64,000 nt of DNA, taken from assembly GCA_017302295.1 (NCBI GenBank), contig JAFLDS010000001.1, forward strand, positions 186,001 through 250,000, given 5' to 3'. Within the stretch, counting starts at the first letter, position 1. The number at the start of each line of letters is the position of its first letter. Under the pieces are notes generated by a model. That model was not told the origin of the DNA and ran no database searches. It worked only from the letters and a program-made list of their open reading frames with translations. Source of the stretch: Thauera sp. (GTDB taxonomy: Bacteria; Pseudomonadota; Gammaproteobacteria; Burkholderiales; Rhodocyclaceae). Positions 41,407 to 50,323 of this stretch are shown here, piece by piece. Made by a program: the position numbers and the translations under genes.

Positions 41407-44400
41407 CGAGCTAACGGTATTCTTGGCGACCGCGACCGCCGACGGCATCCTTGGGCGCCTGCTCTATCGTGGTGCCGCCTGGTCGCTGATGCGCGAGGAA
41501 GGCGTGTTGCCGTCGAATGCACCGCCCCTCGGCGCGACGATCGAAACCGATCTTGCCGAACACGGCTTCGCCCTACTTCGAGGCGCGATGGCCCTGCGTG
41601 CCCTGGCTAGCGCTTCGGAGCTGACCAGCAAGGCGTTCGAGCGCGCGGCCAATGCGTTCGAAGCCCTGGTGCGCAACGGCGACCCGGAGGCACCGGATCG
41701 CGGCTTCCGTCGCATGATCGCCGCCGCCGCCTACCATCTGGCCGGCTTTTCGGCGGTTGCCTATTCGCTCTTCAACGAGACGGCAGACGACCTCAACGCC
41801 TCGCCGGGTGAAACAGCGATCCGACACCTCATCCTGCGCGATCTCGGGCAACTACGTGGCTTCGTTCGCGAATGGCTGGACGACGATGTCCATGGCGATG
41901 AGCAGATCGCCGAGGCGCTACGAGGGGAAGAGCCTGATATCGACGAGGTGCTGTCGACTATCCTCAACACGACGATTTGCCGAGCGCTGGCGTATTTTGA
42001 CTTCGCGCTCGAGACAGGTGAACCCGAGCCGATCGAGACCGCACGGACGCTGCTCGCCACGGCGGTCAGTCTGGCGGACAATGCGGAGAATGTGCCGCTG
42101 TGGTGGATTTCGAACCTCTGCCGCCACCTGATCGACGACCTCTGGCAGCATTCGCTGCATCAGACCCTGCCGACCGAGCCGCCTGAGGGGACAGAAGAGA
42201 AATACCCCGATCTGCGGCGCCTGTTCATCTCGTCGCTCTATGCCCGCAAGACCTCCGAGGTGGAGCTATGGCCATCGCAGCGCGAAGCGGCCCGGCGTTC
42301 CACCGATGTTACCGACGATCTGGTCGTGGCCTTGCCTACCAGCGCCGGTAAGACGCGGGTGGCTGAGATCGCCGCATTGATGACCCTGTCATCGGCGCGC
42401 CGGGTGTTGATCGTCACGCCATTGCGCGCCTTGTCCGCCCAGACCGAGCGATCCTTCAGAAAGACTTTCGCGCCGCTCGGTTTCAGCGTCTCCTCGCTTT
42501 ATGGCGCCAGCGGCCTTTCGGCTGGCGATGAAGACGCTTTGCGCACCCGCGAGATCATCATCGCGACGCCCGAGAAGCTCGACTTCGCGTTGAGAAGCGA
42601 CTCGTCGGTGATTGATGATGTCGGCCTGATCGTCCTCGACGAAGGCCACATGATCGGCCCGAGCGAGCGCGAAATCCGCTACGAGACGTTGGTGCAGCGT
42701 CTGCTTCGGCGCGCGGATGCGGACGAACGCAGGATTGTCTGTCTCTCCGCAATCCTGCCCAGCGGCGACGAGTTGGACGATCTCACCGCATGGATTCGCT
42801 CGGACGAACCGGGCGAGCCGGTGCGTTCCGACTGGCGCCCCACGCGACAGCGGTTCGGCGCACTCACCTGGCGGGGTAAGGACGGGCTGCTCCGGCTCGA
42901 CCTCGACGATGATGGTCCCTTTCTTGACAAGTTCGTTGTCGAGAAAGCGGCGCTCGGGAAAGAGAAGAAGCCCTATCCGCGCAAGAACTCGCACCTCGCC
43001 TTGTTCGCGGCGTGGGAGTTCGCAAGCCAGGGCAAGCGGACCCTCATCTTCTCTACCCAGGCCAATTGGGTCGAGAGCTACGGCAAACAAGTCGTGGACC
43101 TCTGCAAGCGTGGCTATCTGGACTCGCTGCTGGAAGACGAAGCGTCGATCGCGCGTGCCTTGGAGGTGGGCAAGGAATGGTTGGGCGAGGACCATCCCGC
43201 CGTCGCCTGCTTGAAAGCAGGCGTCGCCATCCATCATGGCCGGCTGCCGAGCCCGTTCCTGCGTGAGCTGGAAGCCCTCCTGTCCGAGGGGGTCCTAAAA
43301 GTCATCGTCGCGTCGCCGACCTTGTCGCAAGGCCTCAACCTCAACGCCGCCGTCTTGTTGGTGCCAGCGTTGTATCGGGCGTCCGAGAAGATCAAAGGCG
43401 AGGAGTTCGCGAACGTCGCTGGCCGCGCCGGGCGCGCCTTTGTGGACGTCGAAGGTCTCATCGTCCACGTCATGTTCGATAAGATCGATTGGCGAAAGAG
43501 GGAATGGCGAAAGCTGGTTGCCTCCGCCAAAGCCCGCACACTGAAAAGCGGCCTCATCCAGATCGTCGCCGAGATCCTTGAACGCCTATCCCGCGAAGGT
43601 GTCCTAGATCGCGATGATGCGTGGGAATATCTCGCCAATTCCCGCGAAGCTTGGAGATCGCCCGAGGAGGAGGCCGCAGTCGCCGAGCGCTTGGCTGCCG
43701 GCGCGGAATACGACGCTGATAGCGACGACGATGAAGAGGGCGGCGATGATGATGAGGAGACCATCGACGAGGAGCCGCTTTCGCAAATCGTTGAACGCCT
43801 CGATGCGACCGTATTCGGTCTGATTGAAGCGCTCGATGCTGACCGCGCCGACCTGCCGCAGCTCTTGGACGAGGCGCTCAAAGGATCGCTCTGGGCCCGC
43901 CAAATCGCCCGCGAAGGCGAGGACGTCGGACCGCTGCACAAGAAGGTGTTCGAGGCACGCGCCGATCTCATTTGGAAGACTACGACGGCCCAGGCGCGGC
44001 GCGGACATTTCGCGATGGGCGTTGGGCTTGAGGCTGGCCTCACGATAGACGCCATGGCCGACGAACTGGCCGAACTCCTCGACCGGGCTGATGAGGCGGC
44101 GCTGAGCGGCGACGTGGACGTACTTGCCGACACCCTCGGCGGTCTCGGGGAGCGCCTACTATTTATGCGGCCCTTCATCCCCGACAAGGCCAACTCGCTG
44201 CCGGCGAATTGGAAGGCGATTCTGCGCAGTTGGATATCAGGCGAGGATGTCGCGAAGATCGGTCCGCAAAACATGCGGGCCGTCGAAGAGGCCTTCACCT
44301 ATCGCCTGGTCTGGGCGCTGGAAGCTGTCCGTACCCGTCGCATGTCCCTTGGTTGGTCACCGGAGACGGTGGCGGGCGGCGCCGCAGCGGCGGTCGAAAC

Positions 44401-44896
44401 CGGCGTCCCGCAATTCATGATGTCCATGCTGATACGCGCGGGCCTTCCTTCGCGACGGGCGGCTATGGCGGCGATCGAGGATGCCAAGCCTGTCTTCGTC
44501 ACGCCCGCCGAGATGCGCGCCTGGCTCGAATCCGACGAGATCACGGCCTACACGGACGCCAGCGACTGGCCTACACCCGACACTGCGGCGCTATGGGCTC
44601 GCTTCCGTACCGAAGCTCTCAGCGGCGGTATCCAGAAATGGTCGGTCGAACACTACAAGCGCCTGCTCGACATCGCCGTCGCCCCGCCTGCCGGACTCTA
44701 CCGGATCGTCACCGACGAGGGTGACGGGCGGACTTGGCTGGCGACGCCGGACTATCAGCGGGTCGCCGCATTCAAGAAGCCAGCCGTCGATCCCAAGCCC
44801 AGCCTCTTCTCGGGACGATTGTCGGGTAATACGAGGCTAGTGGAAGCCCTGCGCGTCGGCCGCGGGAAACTGCGCTGGCCGCAGGCCGATGCGTAA
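41393..44896 (+). CDS. hamB: HamB, Hachiman helicase
   Basis: The 1167-residue superfamily 2 helicase partner of HamA. A TTG start is preceded by AGGAGG about 10 bases away and lies within the end of hamA. Walker A LPTSAGKTRVAEIA is near 314, the DEGH box (VLDEGHMIG) near 414 and the SPTLSQGLN/GRAGRA helicase C-terminal motifs near 640-690. A run of acidic residues (about 775-800, 43711-43785) forms an unusual linker before the C-terminal part. With HamA it completes a Hachiman anti-phage system. Confidence 0.88.
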   Translation: METIDELTVFLATATADGILGRLLYRGAAWSLMREEGVLPSNAPPLGATIETDLAEHGFALLRGAMALRALASASELTSKAFERAANAFEALVRNGDPEAPDRGFRRMIAAAAYHLAGFSAVAYSLFNETADDLNASPGETAIRHLILRDLGQLRGFVREWLDDDVHGDEQIAEALRGEEPDIDEVLSTILNTTICRALAYFDFALETGEPEPIETARTLLATAVSLADNAENVPLWWISNLCRHLIDDLWQHSLHQTLPTEPPEGTEEKYPDLRRLFISSLYARKTSEVELWPSQREAARRSTDVTDDLVVALPTSAGKTRVAEIAALMTLSSARRVLIVTPLRALSAQTERSFRKTFAPLGFSVSSLYGASGLSAGDEDALRTREIIIATPEKLDFALRSDSSVIDDVGLIVLDEGHMIGPSEREIRYETLVQRLLRRADADERRIVCLSAILPSGDELDDLTAWIRSDEPGEPVRSDWRPTRQRFGALTWRGKDGLLRLDLDDDGPFLDKFVVEKAALGKEKKPYPRKNSHLALFAAWEFASQGKRTLIFSTQANWVESYGKQVVDLCKRGYLDSLLEDEASIARALEVGKEWLGEDHPAVACLKAGVAIHHGRLPSPFLRELEALLSEGVLKVIVASPTLSQGLNLNAAVLLVPALYRASEKIKGEEFANVAGRAGRAFVDVEGLIVHVMFDKIDWRKREWRKLVASAKARTLKSGLIQIVAEILERLSREGVLDRDDAWEYLANSREAWRSPEEEAAVAERLAAGAEYDADSDDDEEGGDDDEETIDEEPLSQIVERLDATVFGLIEALDADRADLPQLLDEALKGSLWARQIAREGEDVGPLHKKVFEARADLIWKTTTAQARRGHFAMGVGLEAGLTIDAMADELAELLDRADEAALSGDVDVLADTLGGLGERLLFMRPFIPDKANSLPANWKAILRSWISGEDVAKIGPQNMRAVEEAFTYRLVWALEAVRTRRMSLGWSPETVAGGAAAAVETGVPQFMMSMLIRAGLPSRRAAMAAIEDAKPVFVTPAEMRAWLESDEITAYTDASDWPTPDTAALWARFRTEALSGGIQKWSVEHYKRLLDIAVAPPAGLYRIVTDEGDGRTWLATPDYQRVAAFKKPAVDPKPSLFSGRLSGNTRLVEALRVGRGKLRWPQADA

Positions 44897-44920
44897 AGGG
44901 GACAGGCCGTGGCTCCGCAT

Positions 44921-44998
44921 GAAGATGTCGAACCTTTCGCGGCGCTTATGACGCGCTGTGCCGACATAGCTGAGCGCGCCAATAGCGCCTGTAAATAA
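44921..44998 (+). pseudogene. C-terminal relic of a second abiEii-like gene
   Basis: The 25 codons before the TAA at 44996-44998 read EDVEPFAALMTRCADIAERA and NSACK. They align with the last part of AbiEii (EDAEPFDTLMARCADITTRA) at about 70% nucleotide identity by eye. The upstream 5' part of the gene is missing, since hamB ends at 44896. The relic is diverged, so it comes from a different abiEii, not from a recent copy of 39513-40541. It marks an old junction between the Hachiman and DISARM-like blocks. Confidence 0.8.
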
Positions 44999-45023
44999 CG
45001 AAAGAAAAATGGGAGGGGGAAGT

Positions 45024-45161
45024 GTGGATATTGTACAGATAAAGATCAGAAACATCGCCGACTCCTTGAAGATGGACGTGCGGTGGGGCAACGGTAGCGC
45101 ATTGCTAGAGAACGTGAATTACCGAACAATGATGACGGGGGGCGGCAATGCGGGCGTTTGA
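45024..45161 (+). CDS. Possible small leader protein of the DISARM-like operon (uncertain)
   Basis: A 45-residue reading frame starting at GTG, with a very strong GGGAGGGGGA ribosome-site-like run just upstream and an end overlapping the start of the helicase gene by 14 bases. The peptide ([20 protein letters not shown]...) has no recognised family. The ribosome site and overlap favour translation, perhaps coupling to the helicase, but the reading may be accidental. Confidence 0.35.
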   Translation: MDIVQIKIRNIADSLKMDVRWGNGSALLENVNYRTMMTGGGNAGV

Positions 45162-48100
45162 ATTCGATCACCGCCTCGTCGATTCTTACGCCAGGTTTTC
45201 GCGGTCTTTCAGTACCATTCGATCTGATGACCTCAAGTCTGAGGTTGATCGCCAGTACGATGCCGGGCGTTTCTGGCCGGATGCTATGCTGTCTCTCAAC
45301 CCGAAGTTTCTTGGGGGTCCAACCGTCGATGACCTGGTCAACTCGGGCGATCTTGATGAAGCGACGGGCAGAATATTCCGGTTCGGGTCAGAGCCCCTGC
45401 GGTTCCATCGCCATCAAGCCCAGTCCATCGCCAAGGCGCAGGCGGGTCAGAGTTACGTGGTTACGACGGGGACAGGCTCGGGCAAGTCGCTTTGCTTTTT
45501 CGTACCCGTAGTCGACGCGATCGTTCGCGCCCGCAAGGCCGGGAGGCCGCGCAGAACCAGTGCCATCTTCGTTTATCCGATGAATGCACTGGCCAACAGC
45601 CAGATCAATGAGATCGAGAAATTCATCGCACAGTCGGGCCTGCCGACCGAGCTTAAGCCGGTTGTGCGTCGCTACACCGGCCAGGAAAGCCAGGAAGATC
45701 GGCAACGAATTGCAGACGCCCCGCCGGACATTCTGCTGACTAACTTCATGATGGCCGAACTTCTGCTGACGCGGCAGGACCAGCTCGATACCAAGGTTAT
45801 AGAGAATGCGAACGGACTGAATTTTATCGTTCTTGACGAACTGCACACCTATCGCGGCCGCCAGGGCGCCGATGTCGCGATCCTCGTTCGTCGTCTTCGC
45901 GACCGATGCACGCCAGACAAGGCACCTATCTGCATTGGAACCTCGGCCACCATGGCGAGCGAAGGATCCGATATCAATCGCGCTGAGGCCGTGGCGAATG
46001 TTGCGTCGCGCCTTTTCGGGACCCCTATCGGGCCGGAATCCGTCATCGACGAATCGCTTCGACGGGCGACGGATGATCGGCTGAAGCTCGACGATGTGCG
46101 GCGGAAGCTTGCGCCTGTCCTGACATCCGTACTTCCAGCGGAGCTGACAGATGAGGTTCTGAAAGAACACCCGCTGGCGGTATGGACCGAACTGGCGATT
46201 GGCCTGGACGACGCACAGGAGCTCAAGCGCAAGAAGCCGATCCCTTTTGAAAAGGCCGTAGCGCTGCTTTCAAAAGATAGTGGCGTCGGCGTCGAAACCT
46301 GCCGAAGCGGGCTCGAGGCATTCCTGACGCGCGTCAGCCTCCCGGAAACTGAGCGTGGCGGCTTGGGAACCGGCGCATTCCTGGCGTTCAAGCTCCATCG
46401 ATTCATCTCGGGCGCTGGCGAGATTTTCACTACACTGACTGGCCAACCCAGGAATGTGTTGTTCGAAGGTCAACTCGAAGATCCAAGTGCCCCGGGCCAC
46501 CGCCTCTATCCCACCCGCTTCTGTCGGGAATGCGGACATGAGGTCCACGTCATTACGAAGACCGAGGATGCCAAAGGCATCCTGTTTCTGCCCAGGGGCA
46601 TCGATGATGCGCCGCTCGACGATCAAGAGGGAGAAACGGCGGGCTACCTGACCACTACGGGCGACGGCGATCCTGAGTACGTCTTTACAGGCGAGATCGA
46701 AGCGTACCCCGAGGACTGGCGCGAGGAGCGCAACGGCATCGAGCGACTCCGAGCGAACAGGAAACGCAGGATGCCCCAGATGATCACGGTGGCCCCGGAT
46801 GGGCGCTGCGATTCGGCGGGTAAAAGCTTTTGGTTCATACCGGGCAAGTTTGGTTTCTGCCCGTGCTGTCTCGACCAGCCGCATCCCAACATGCGCGAAC
46901 GCACCAAGCTCACCGGGTTGTCGGGTGAGGGCCGCAGCTCGGCAACGACGCTCCTCGTTTCGACCGCCCTGGAATGGATGAACGGGAACAACAGCGGCGT
47001 TCCCAAAGAGAAACGCAAACTCCTAGGTTTCACGGACAACCGGCAGGACGCCGCCCTCCAGGCTGGCCACTTCAACGACTATTTGTTCGTCAGCCTACTG
47101 CGTGGCGCGATCCTGCGAGCGGTGCTGGACGCTGGCGACGATGGCCTAGCCGAGGACGAATTCGGTCTGCGGGTCGTGAAGGCGCTCGGATTTACGGCGG
47201 GCAATAAGGTCGCGCGGGTCCATTGGATGTTGGATCCCGAGGCGGGCGCTGTAGTTCGTGAGGACGCCCAGCGCTCTCTCGCGAAGGTTCTCGCCCATCG
47301 GCTCTGGACAGATCTGCGTCGGGGATGGCGTTACACCAACCCGAGCCTCTCCGTCCTCAAGCTCATCGACGTTGCGTTCGTTGGGCTCGATGACATCGCG
47401 GAAGATACAGAGCGCCTCACGGCTGTCTTGCCGGATTTTGGGACGCTCGATGCGCCCGTGCGCAAGGCGATGCTGAAGCTGCTCCTCGGCGCCATGCTCG
47501 ACGGCTTGGCCGTTGGGACGGAGGCGCTCGATCTGACCGTCCTCGACGCCGTCGCCCAAAAGTCCCGAAATCTCCTGCGCGTCCCCTGGGCCATCGACGC
47601 GAAAGAGACGCCGAGAAGCCGCACGACCCTATTTCTGCAAGCTCCAGGCAAGGATCGGGTTGGCTTACGGGAAGAACAAACGATCGTCCGCGCTGGGCAT
47701 AACTCCCGTATCGGACGTCTCATCAATCGAAAAAGCGTCATTGGGACCAAGCTCAGCAAGGCAGACTACCTGACAGTCATGACGGGCCTGATGGAACTTC
47801 TGGCTCGCGAGGGATTGGTGTCGCGCGTCGACATCGAGGCCGACCTGCAAGGTTGGCGTCTGTCACCGTCAGCGGTTCGGATCGTTCCTGGGGAAGCCAT
47901 CAGGACAGGGGCGGCGCAGGGCAACCGCTATTTTCACGATCTCTACAATGAGATCGCTGCCCATCTGAAGGCGGGCCATAGCAGCTATTGGGGACTGGAA
48001 GGCCGCGAACATACAGCTCAAGTTTCCCAGAGACAGCGCGAATGGCGCGAGTGGCGCTTCCGATTTGAGAAGGAAGACCGGGAGAATCTCACGAAGAATG

Positions 48101-50322
48101 CCGCCGATCTCAAAGCGGTAGGTGAGTCGGAGCAGTTTCTGCCGGCCTTGTTCTGTTCGCCAACCATGGAGCTCGGCGTCGACATCTCGGCGCTAAATGC
48201 CGTCTATCTGAGAAACGTACCGCCGACACCGGCCAATTATGCCCAGCGCGCCGGCCGCGCGGGCCGCTCCGGGCAGGCCGCGGTCATTGTGACCTATTGC
48301 GCCGCTCAATCGCCGCACGACCAGTATTTCTTCGAGCGGCGCAATGAGATGGTGGCTGGTGTTGTTCGTCCCCCGGCGCTCGACATCACCAATGAAGAGC
48401 TCGTGCGCTCGCATCTGCATGCCGTCTGGCTTGCCGAAGCGAAGCTCGCTCTGTCTCCTGACATCCCCGACATCCTAGACTTGGCGAAGCCAGGCTCTCC
48501 GCTGAAGCAAGAGATCCACGACGTCATCGACCGGCCTGAGTTGATGGTTGGGGCGCATTTCCCGATGAAGCGCGTTCTCGATCAGATTCTCGGCTCGGTG
48601 GCTGGCCGGAAACCGGTCTGGATGAGTGAACCAGATGACTTCGTCTCCGCGGTCGCCCAGCGCGCGCCGCAGGAATTCGATCGCGCGTTCGGTCGCTGGC
48701 GGGAATTGTATAACTCAGCACGAACGCAGCTGATGGAGGCCAATGCTCGCTCCGAGATCACGGGCCTCTCGGGCGCGGACCGTCGTCGAATCAAGGCTGC
48801 GCAAATGCAGGCGAGCGACCAGATCACCATTCTGGAGCAGGGCAAGGCCACGAATGGATCGGACTTTTACTCTTACCGCTATCTCGCGACGGAGGGCTTC
48901 CTGCCGGGATATAATTTCCCGCGGCTGCCACTCTATGCCTTCATCCCTGGGGATGGAAAAACTGGCTCGTTCCTCCAGCGCGCCCGCTTCCTGGCTATCT
49001 CGGAGTTCGGGCCGCGCAGCCTGATCTATCACGAAGGCCGCGCTTACAGAGTCATGAAGGCGAAGCTGCCGCCGGAAGTCCGAACGGGGGACGGGTCGGA
49101 GCTCGCCACCCGAGACATCTTCATCTGCTCGAACTGCGGCGGCTGTCATGACGGCGAGGTCGAGCGCTGCCACGCCTGCGATGCCCCGATGGCGGGTGAG
49201 ATGCCAGTGCAGAGGACGCTCCGGATCGACAACGTGGAAGCCGCGCCCACAGAGCGGATCACGGCAAATGACGAAGAGCGCGTCCGGCAGGGCTTCGAGA
49301 TTCAGACCGTCTTCTCCTGGCCAAAGCGCGACGGCCGGGTCCAGATTACCGAGGCGGATTTTCGTTGTGAGGATACCTCGATCCTCAAGCTGCAATATGC
49401 CAACAGCGCCGAGATCAGTCGGATCAACAAAGGGCTGAAACGCCGGGCACAACAGACCAAGTTCGGTTTTTATATCGACCCACGTAGCGGCTACTGGTCG
49501 AAGTCCGAAGACGAAGATCCAGATATCGACGTGCCACCAGATGTTGTGAGGCCCGTTCGGATCGTCCCCATTGTCCGCGACCACAAGAACGCGCTTCTCT
49601 TCCGTTTCAACGAACCCACGGCCTATGCGCCAAAGACCATCCCGACGGTTCAGCATGCCCTTATGAGGGGGATTGCCGTCGTCTTCCAACTGGAAGAGGG
49701 CGAGATCCTTGGCGAGCCACTACCCGCTCGCGACAACCGCCGTGCTGTTCTGGCCTACGAAGCCGCAGAGGGTGGCGCAGGCGTGTTGAGCCGTCTAATC
49801 GAGGATCCGAAGGCCTTCGGCAAAGTCGCCCGAGAAGCACTGATCCTTATGCACTTTGAGAAGGTCGACGAAGCGATCGCAGCTGGCGATGCCAAGCTGC
49901 TCGCCAGTCACGACGGGGAGGCCTGTGTTCGCGGGTGCTATCGTTGCCTGCTCTCCTATTTCAACCAGCCTGATCACGAGCTGATCGACCGAACGAGCGA
50001 TGAAGCAAAGCAGATGCTGATCGATCTGGCGCGAGGCGAGGTGGTGCTCGCGGCCTCGCCGGGCCAGTCGGCTGAGGGCGGTGGTGGATGGACAGGCGCC
50101 TTCAAGGAGACAGGGCTTCCGGCCCCCGACGCTTCCACCGTCAGCTTCTCTAATCAGGAGATGAGCTTCGTCTGGCGCAGTCATTTCGTCGCCGCTTGCG
50201 TCGCTCCTCTGACCGAGGCAACGCGCGAGGCGGCGGAAACCAAGGGCTGGACACTGTTCGAGCTGCCGGAGACGGTAGCAGCGGGCGTGCCCCACGCGAT
50301 GATTTCGATGTTTGGGGGATGA
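45148..50322 (+). CDS. Giant DEAD/DEAH-type helicase with DUF1998/MZB domain (DruE/MrfA-like)
   Basis: A 1724-residue superfamily 2 helicase. Walker [14 protein letters not shown] is near 106, DELH ([12 protein letters not shown]) near 226, and motifs V-VI ([14 protein letters not shown] then [11 protein letters not shown]) near 1010-1040. Zinc-ribbon pairs occur near 459 (CRECGHE), 571 (CPCC) and 1328 (CSNCGGC...CHACDAP). The MZB/DUF1998 four-Cys motif [15 protein letters not shown] lies near 1592. One chain thus holds functions that are split between DrmA and DrmB in DISARM; size and layout also recall DruE of Druantia. It is probably the main motor of the operon. Confidence 0.82.
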   Translation: MRAFEFDHRLVDSYARFSRSFSTIRSDDLKSEVDRQYDAGRFWPDAMLSLNPKFLGGPTVDDLVNSGDLDEATGRIFRFGSEPLRFHRHQAQSIAKAQAGQSYVVTTGTGSGKSLCFFVPVVDAIVRARKAGRPRRTSAIFVYPMNALANSQINEIEKFIAQSGLPTELKPVVRRYTGQESQEDRQRIADAPPDILLTNFMMAELLLTRQDQLDTKVIENANGLNFIVLDELHTYRGRQGADVAILVRRLRDRCTPDKAPICIGTSATMASEGSDINRAEAVANVASRLFGTPIGPESVIDESLRRATDDRLKLDDVRRKLAPVLTSVLPAELTDEVLKEHPLAVWTELAIGLDDAQELKRKKPIPFEKAVALLSKDSGVGVETCRSGLEAFLTRVSLPETERGGLGTGAFLAFKLHRFISGAGEIFTTLTGQPRNVLFEGQLEDPSAPGHRLYPTRFCRECGHEVHVITKTEDAKGILFLPRGIDDAPLDDQEGETAGYLTTTGDGDPEYVFTGEIEAYPEDWREERNGIERLRANRKRRMPQMITVAPDGRCDSAGKSFWFIPGKFGFCPCCLDQPHPNMRERTKLTGLSGEGRSSATTLLVSTALEWMNGNNSGVPKEKRKLLGFTDNRQDAALQAGHFNDYLFVSLLRGAILRAVLDAGDDGLAEDEFGLRVVKALGFTAGNKVARVHWMLDPEAGAVVREDAQRSLAKVLAHRLWTDLRRGWRYTNPSLSVLKLIDVAFVGLDDIAEDTERLTAVLPDFGTLDAPVRKAMLKLLLGAMLDGLAVGTEALDLTVLDAVAQKSRNLLRVPWAIDAKETPRSRTTLFLQAPGKDRVGLREEQTIVRAGHNSRIGRLINRKSVIGTKLSKADYLTVMTGLMELLAREGLVSRVDIEADLQGWRLSPSAVRIVPGEAIRTGAAQGNRYFHDLYNEIAAHLKAGHSSYWGLEGREHTAQVSQRQREWREWRFRFEKEDRENLTKNAADLKAVGESEQFLPALFCSPTMELGVDISALNAVYLRNVPPTPANYAQRAGRAGRSGQAAVIVTYCAAQSPHDQYFFERRNEMVAGVVRPPALDITNEELVRSHLHAVWLAEAKLALSPDIPDILDLAKPGSPLKQEIHDVIDRPELMVGAHFPMKRVLDQILGSVAGRKPVWMSEPDDFVSAVAQRAPQEFDRAFGRWRELYNSARTQLMEANARSEITGLSGADRRRIKAAQMQASDQITILEQGKATNGSDFYSYRYLATEGFLPGYNFPRLPLYAFIPGDGKTGSFLQRARFLAISEFGPRSLIYHEGRAYRVMKAKLPPEVRTGDGSELATRDIFICSNCGGCHDGEVERCHACDAPMAGEMPVQRTLRIDNVEAAPTERITANDEERVRQGFEIQTVFSWPKRDGRVQITEADFRCEDTSILKLQYANSAEISRINKGLKRRAQQTKFGFYIDPRSGYWSKSEDEDPDIDVPPDVVRPVRIVPIVRDHKNALLFRFNEPTAYAPKTIPTVQHALMRGIAVVFQLEEGEILGEPLPARDNRRAVLAYEAAEGGAGVLSRLIEDPKAFGKVAREALILMHFEKVDEAIAAGDAKLLASHDGEACVRGCYRCLLSYFNQPDHELIDRTSDEAKQMLIDLARGEVVLAASPGQSAEGGGGWTGAFKETGLPAPDASTVSFSNQEMSFVWRSHFVAACVAPLTEATREAAETKGWTLFELPETVAAGVPHAMISMFGG

Positions 50323-50323
50323 C

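Noticed and set aside
45148..50322. Naming the giant helicase DruE and the locus Druantia
   Set aside because: Size and DUF1998 agree, but none of the Druantia partner genes (DruA-D, DruF-G or DruH) can be recognised nearby; the DrmD neighbour points to DISARM.
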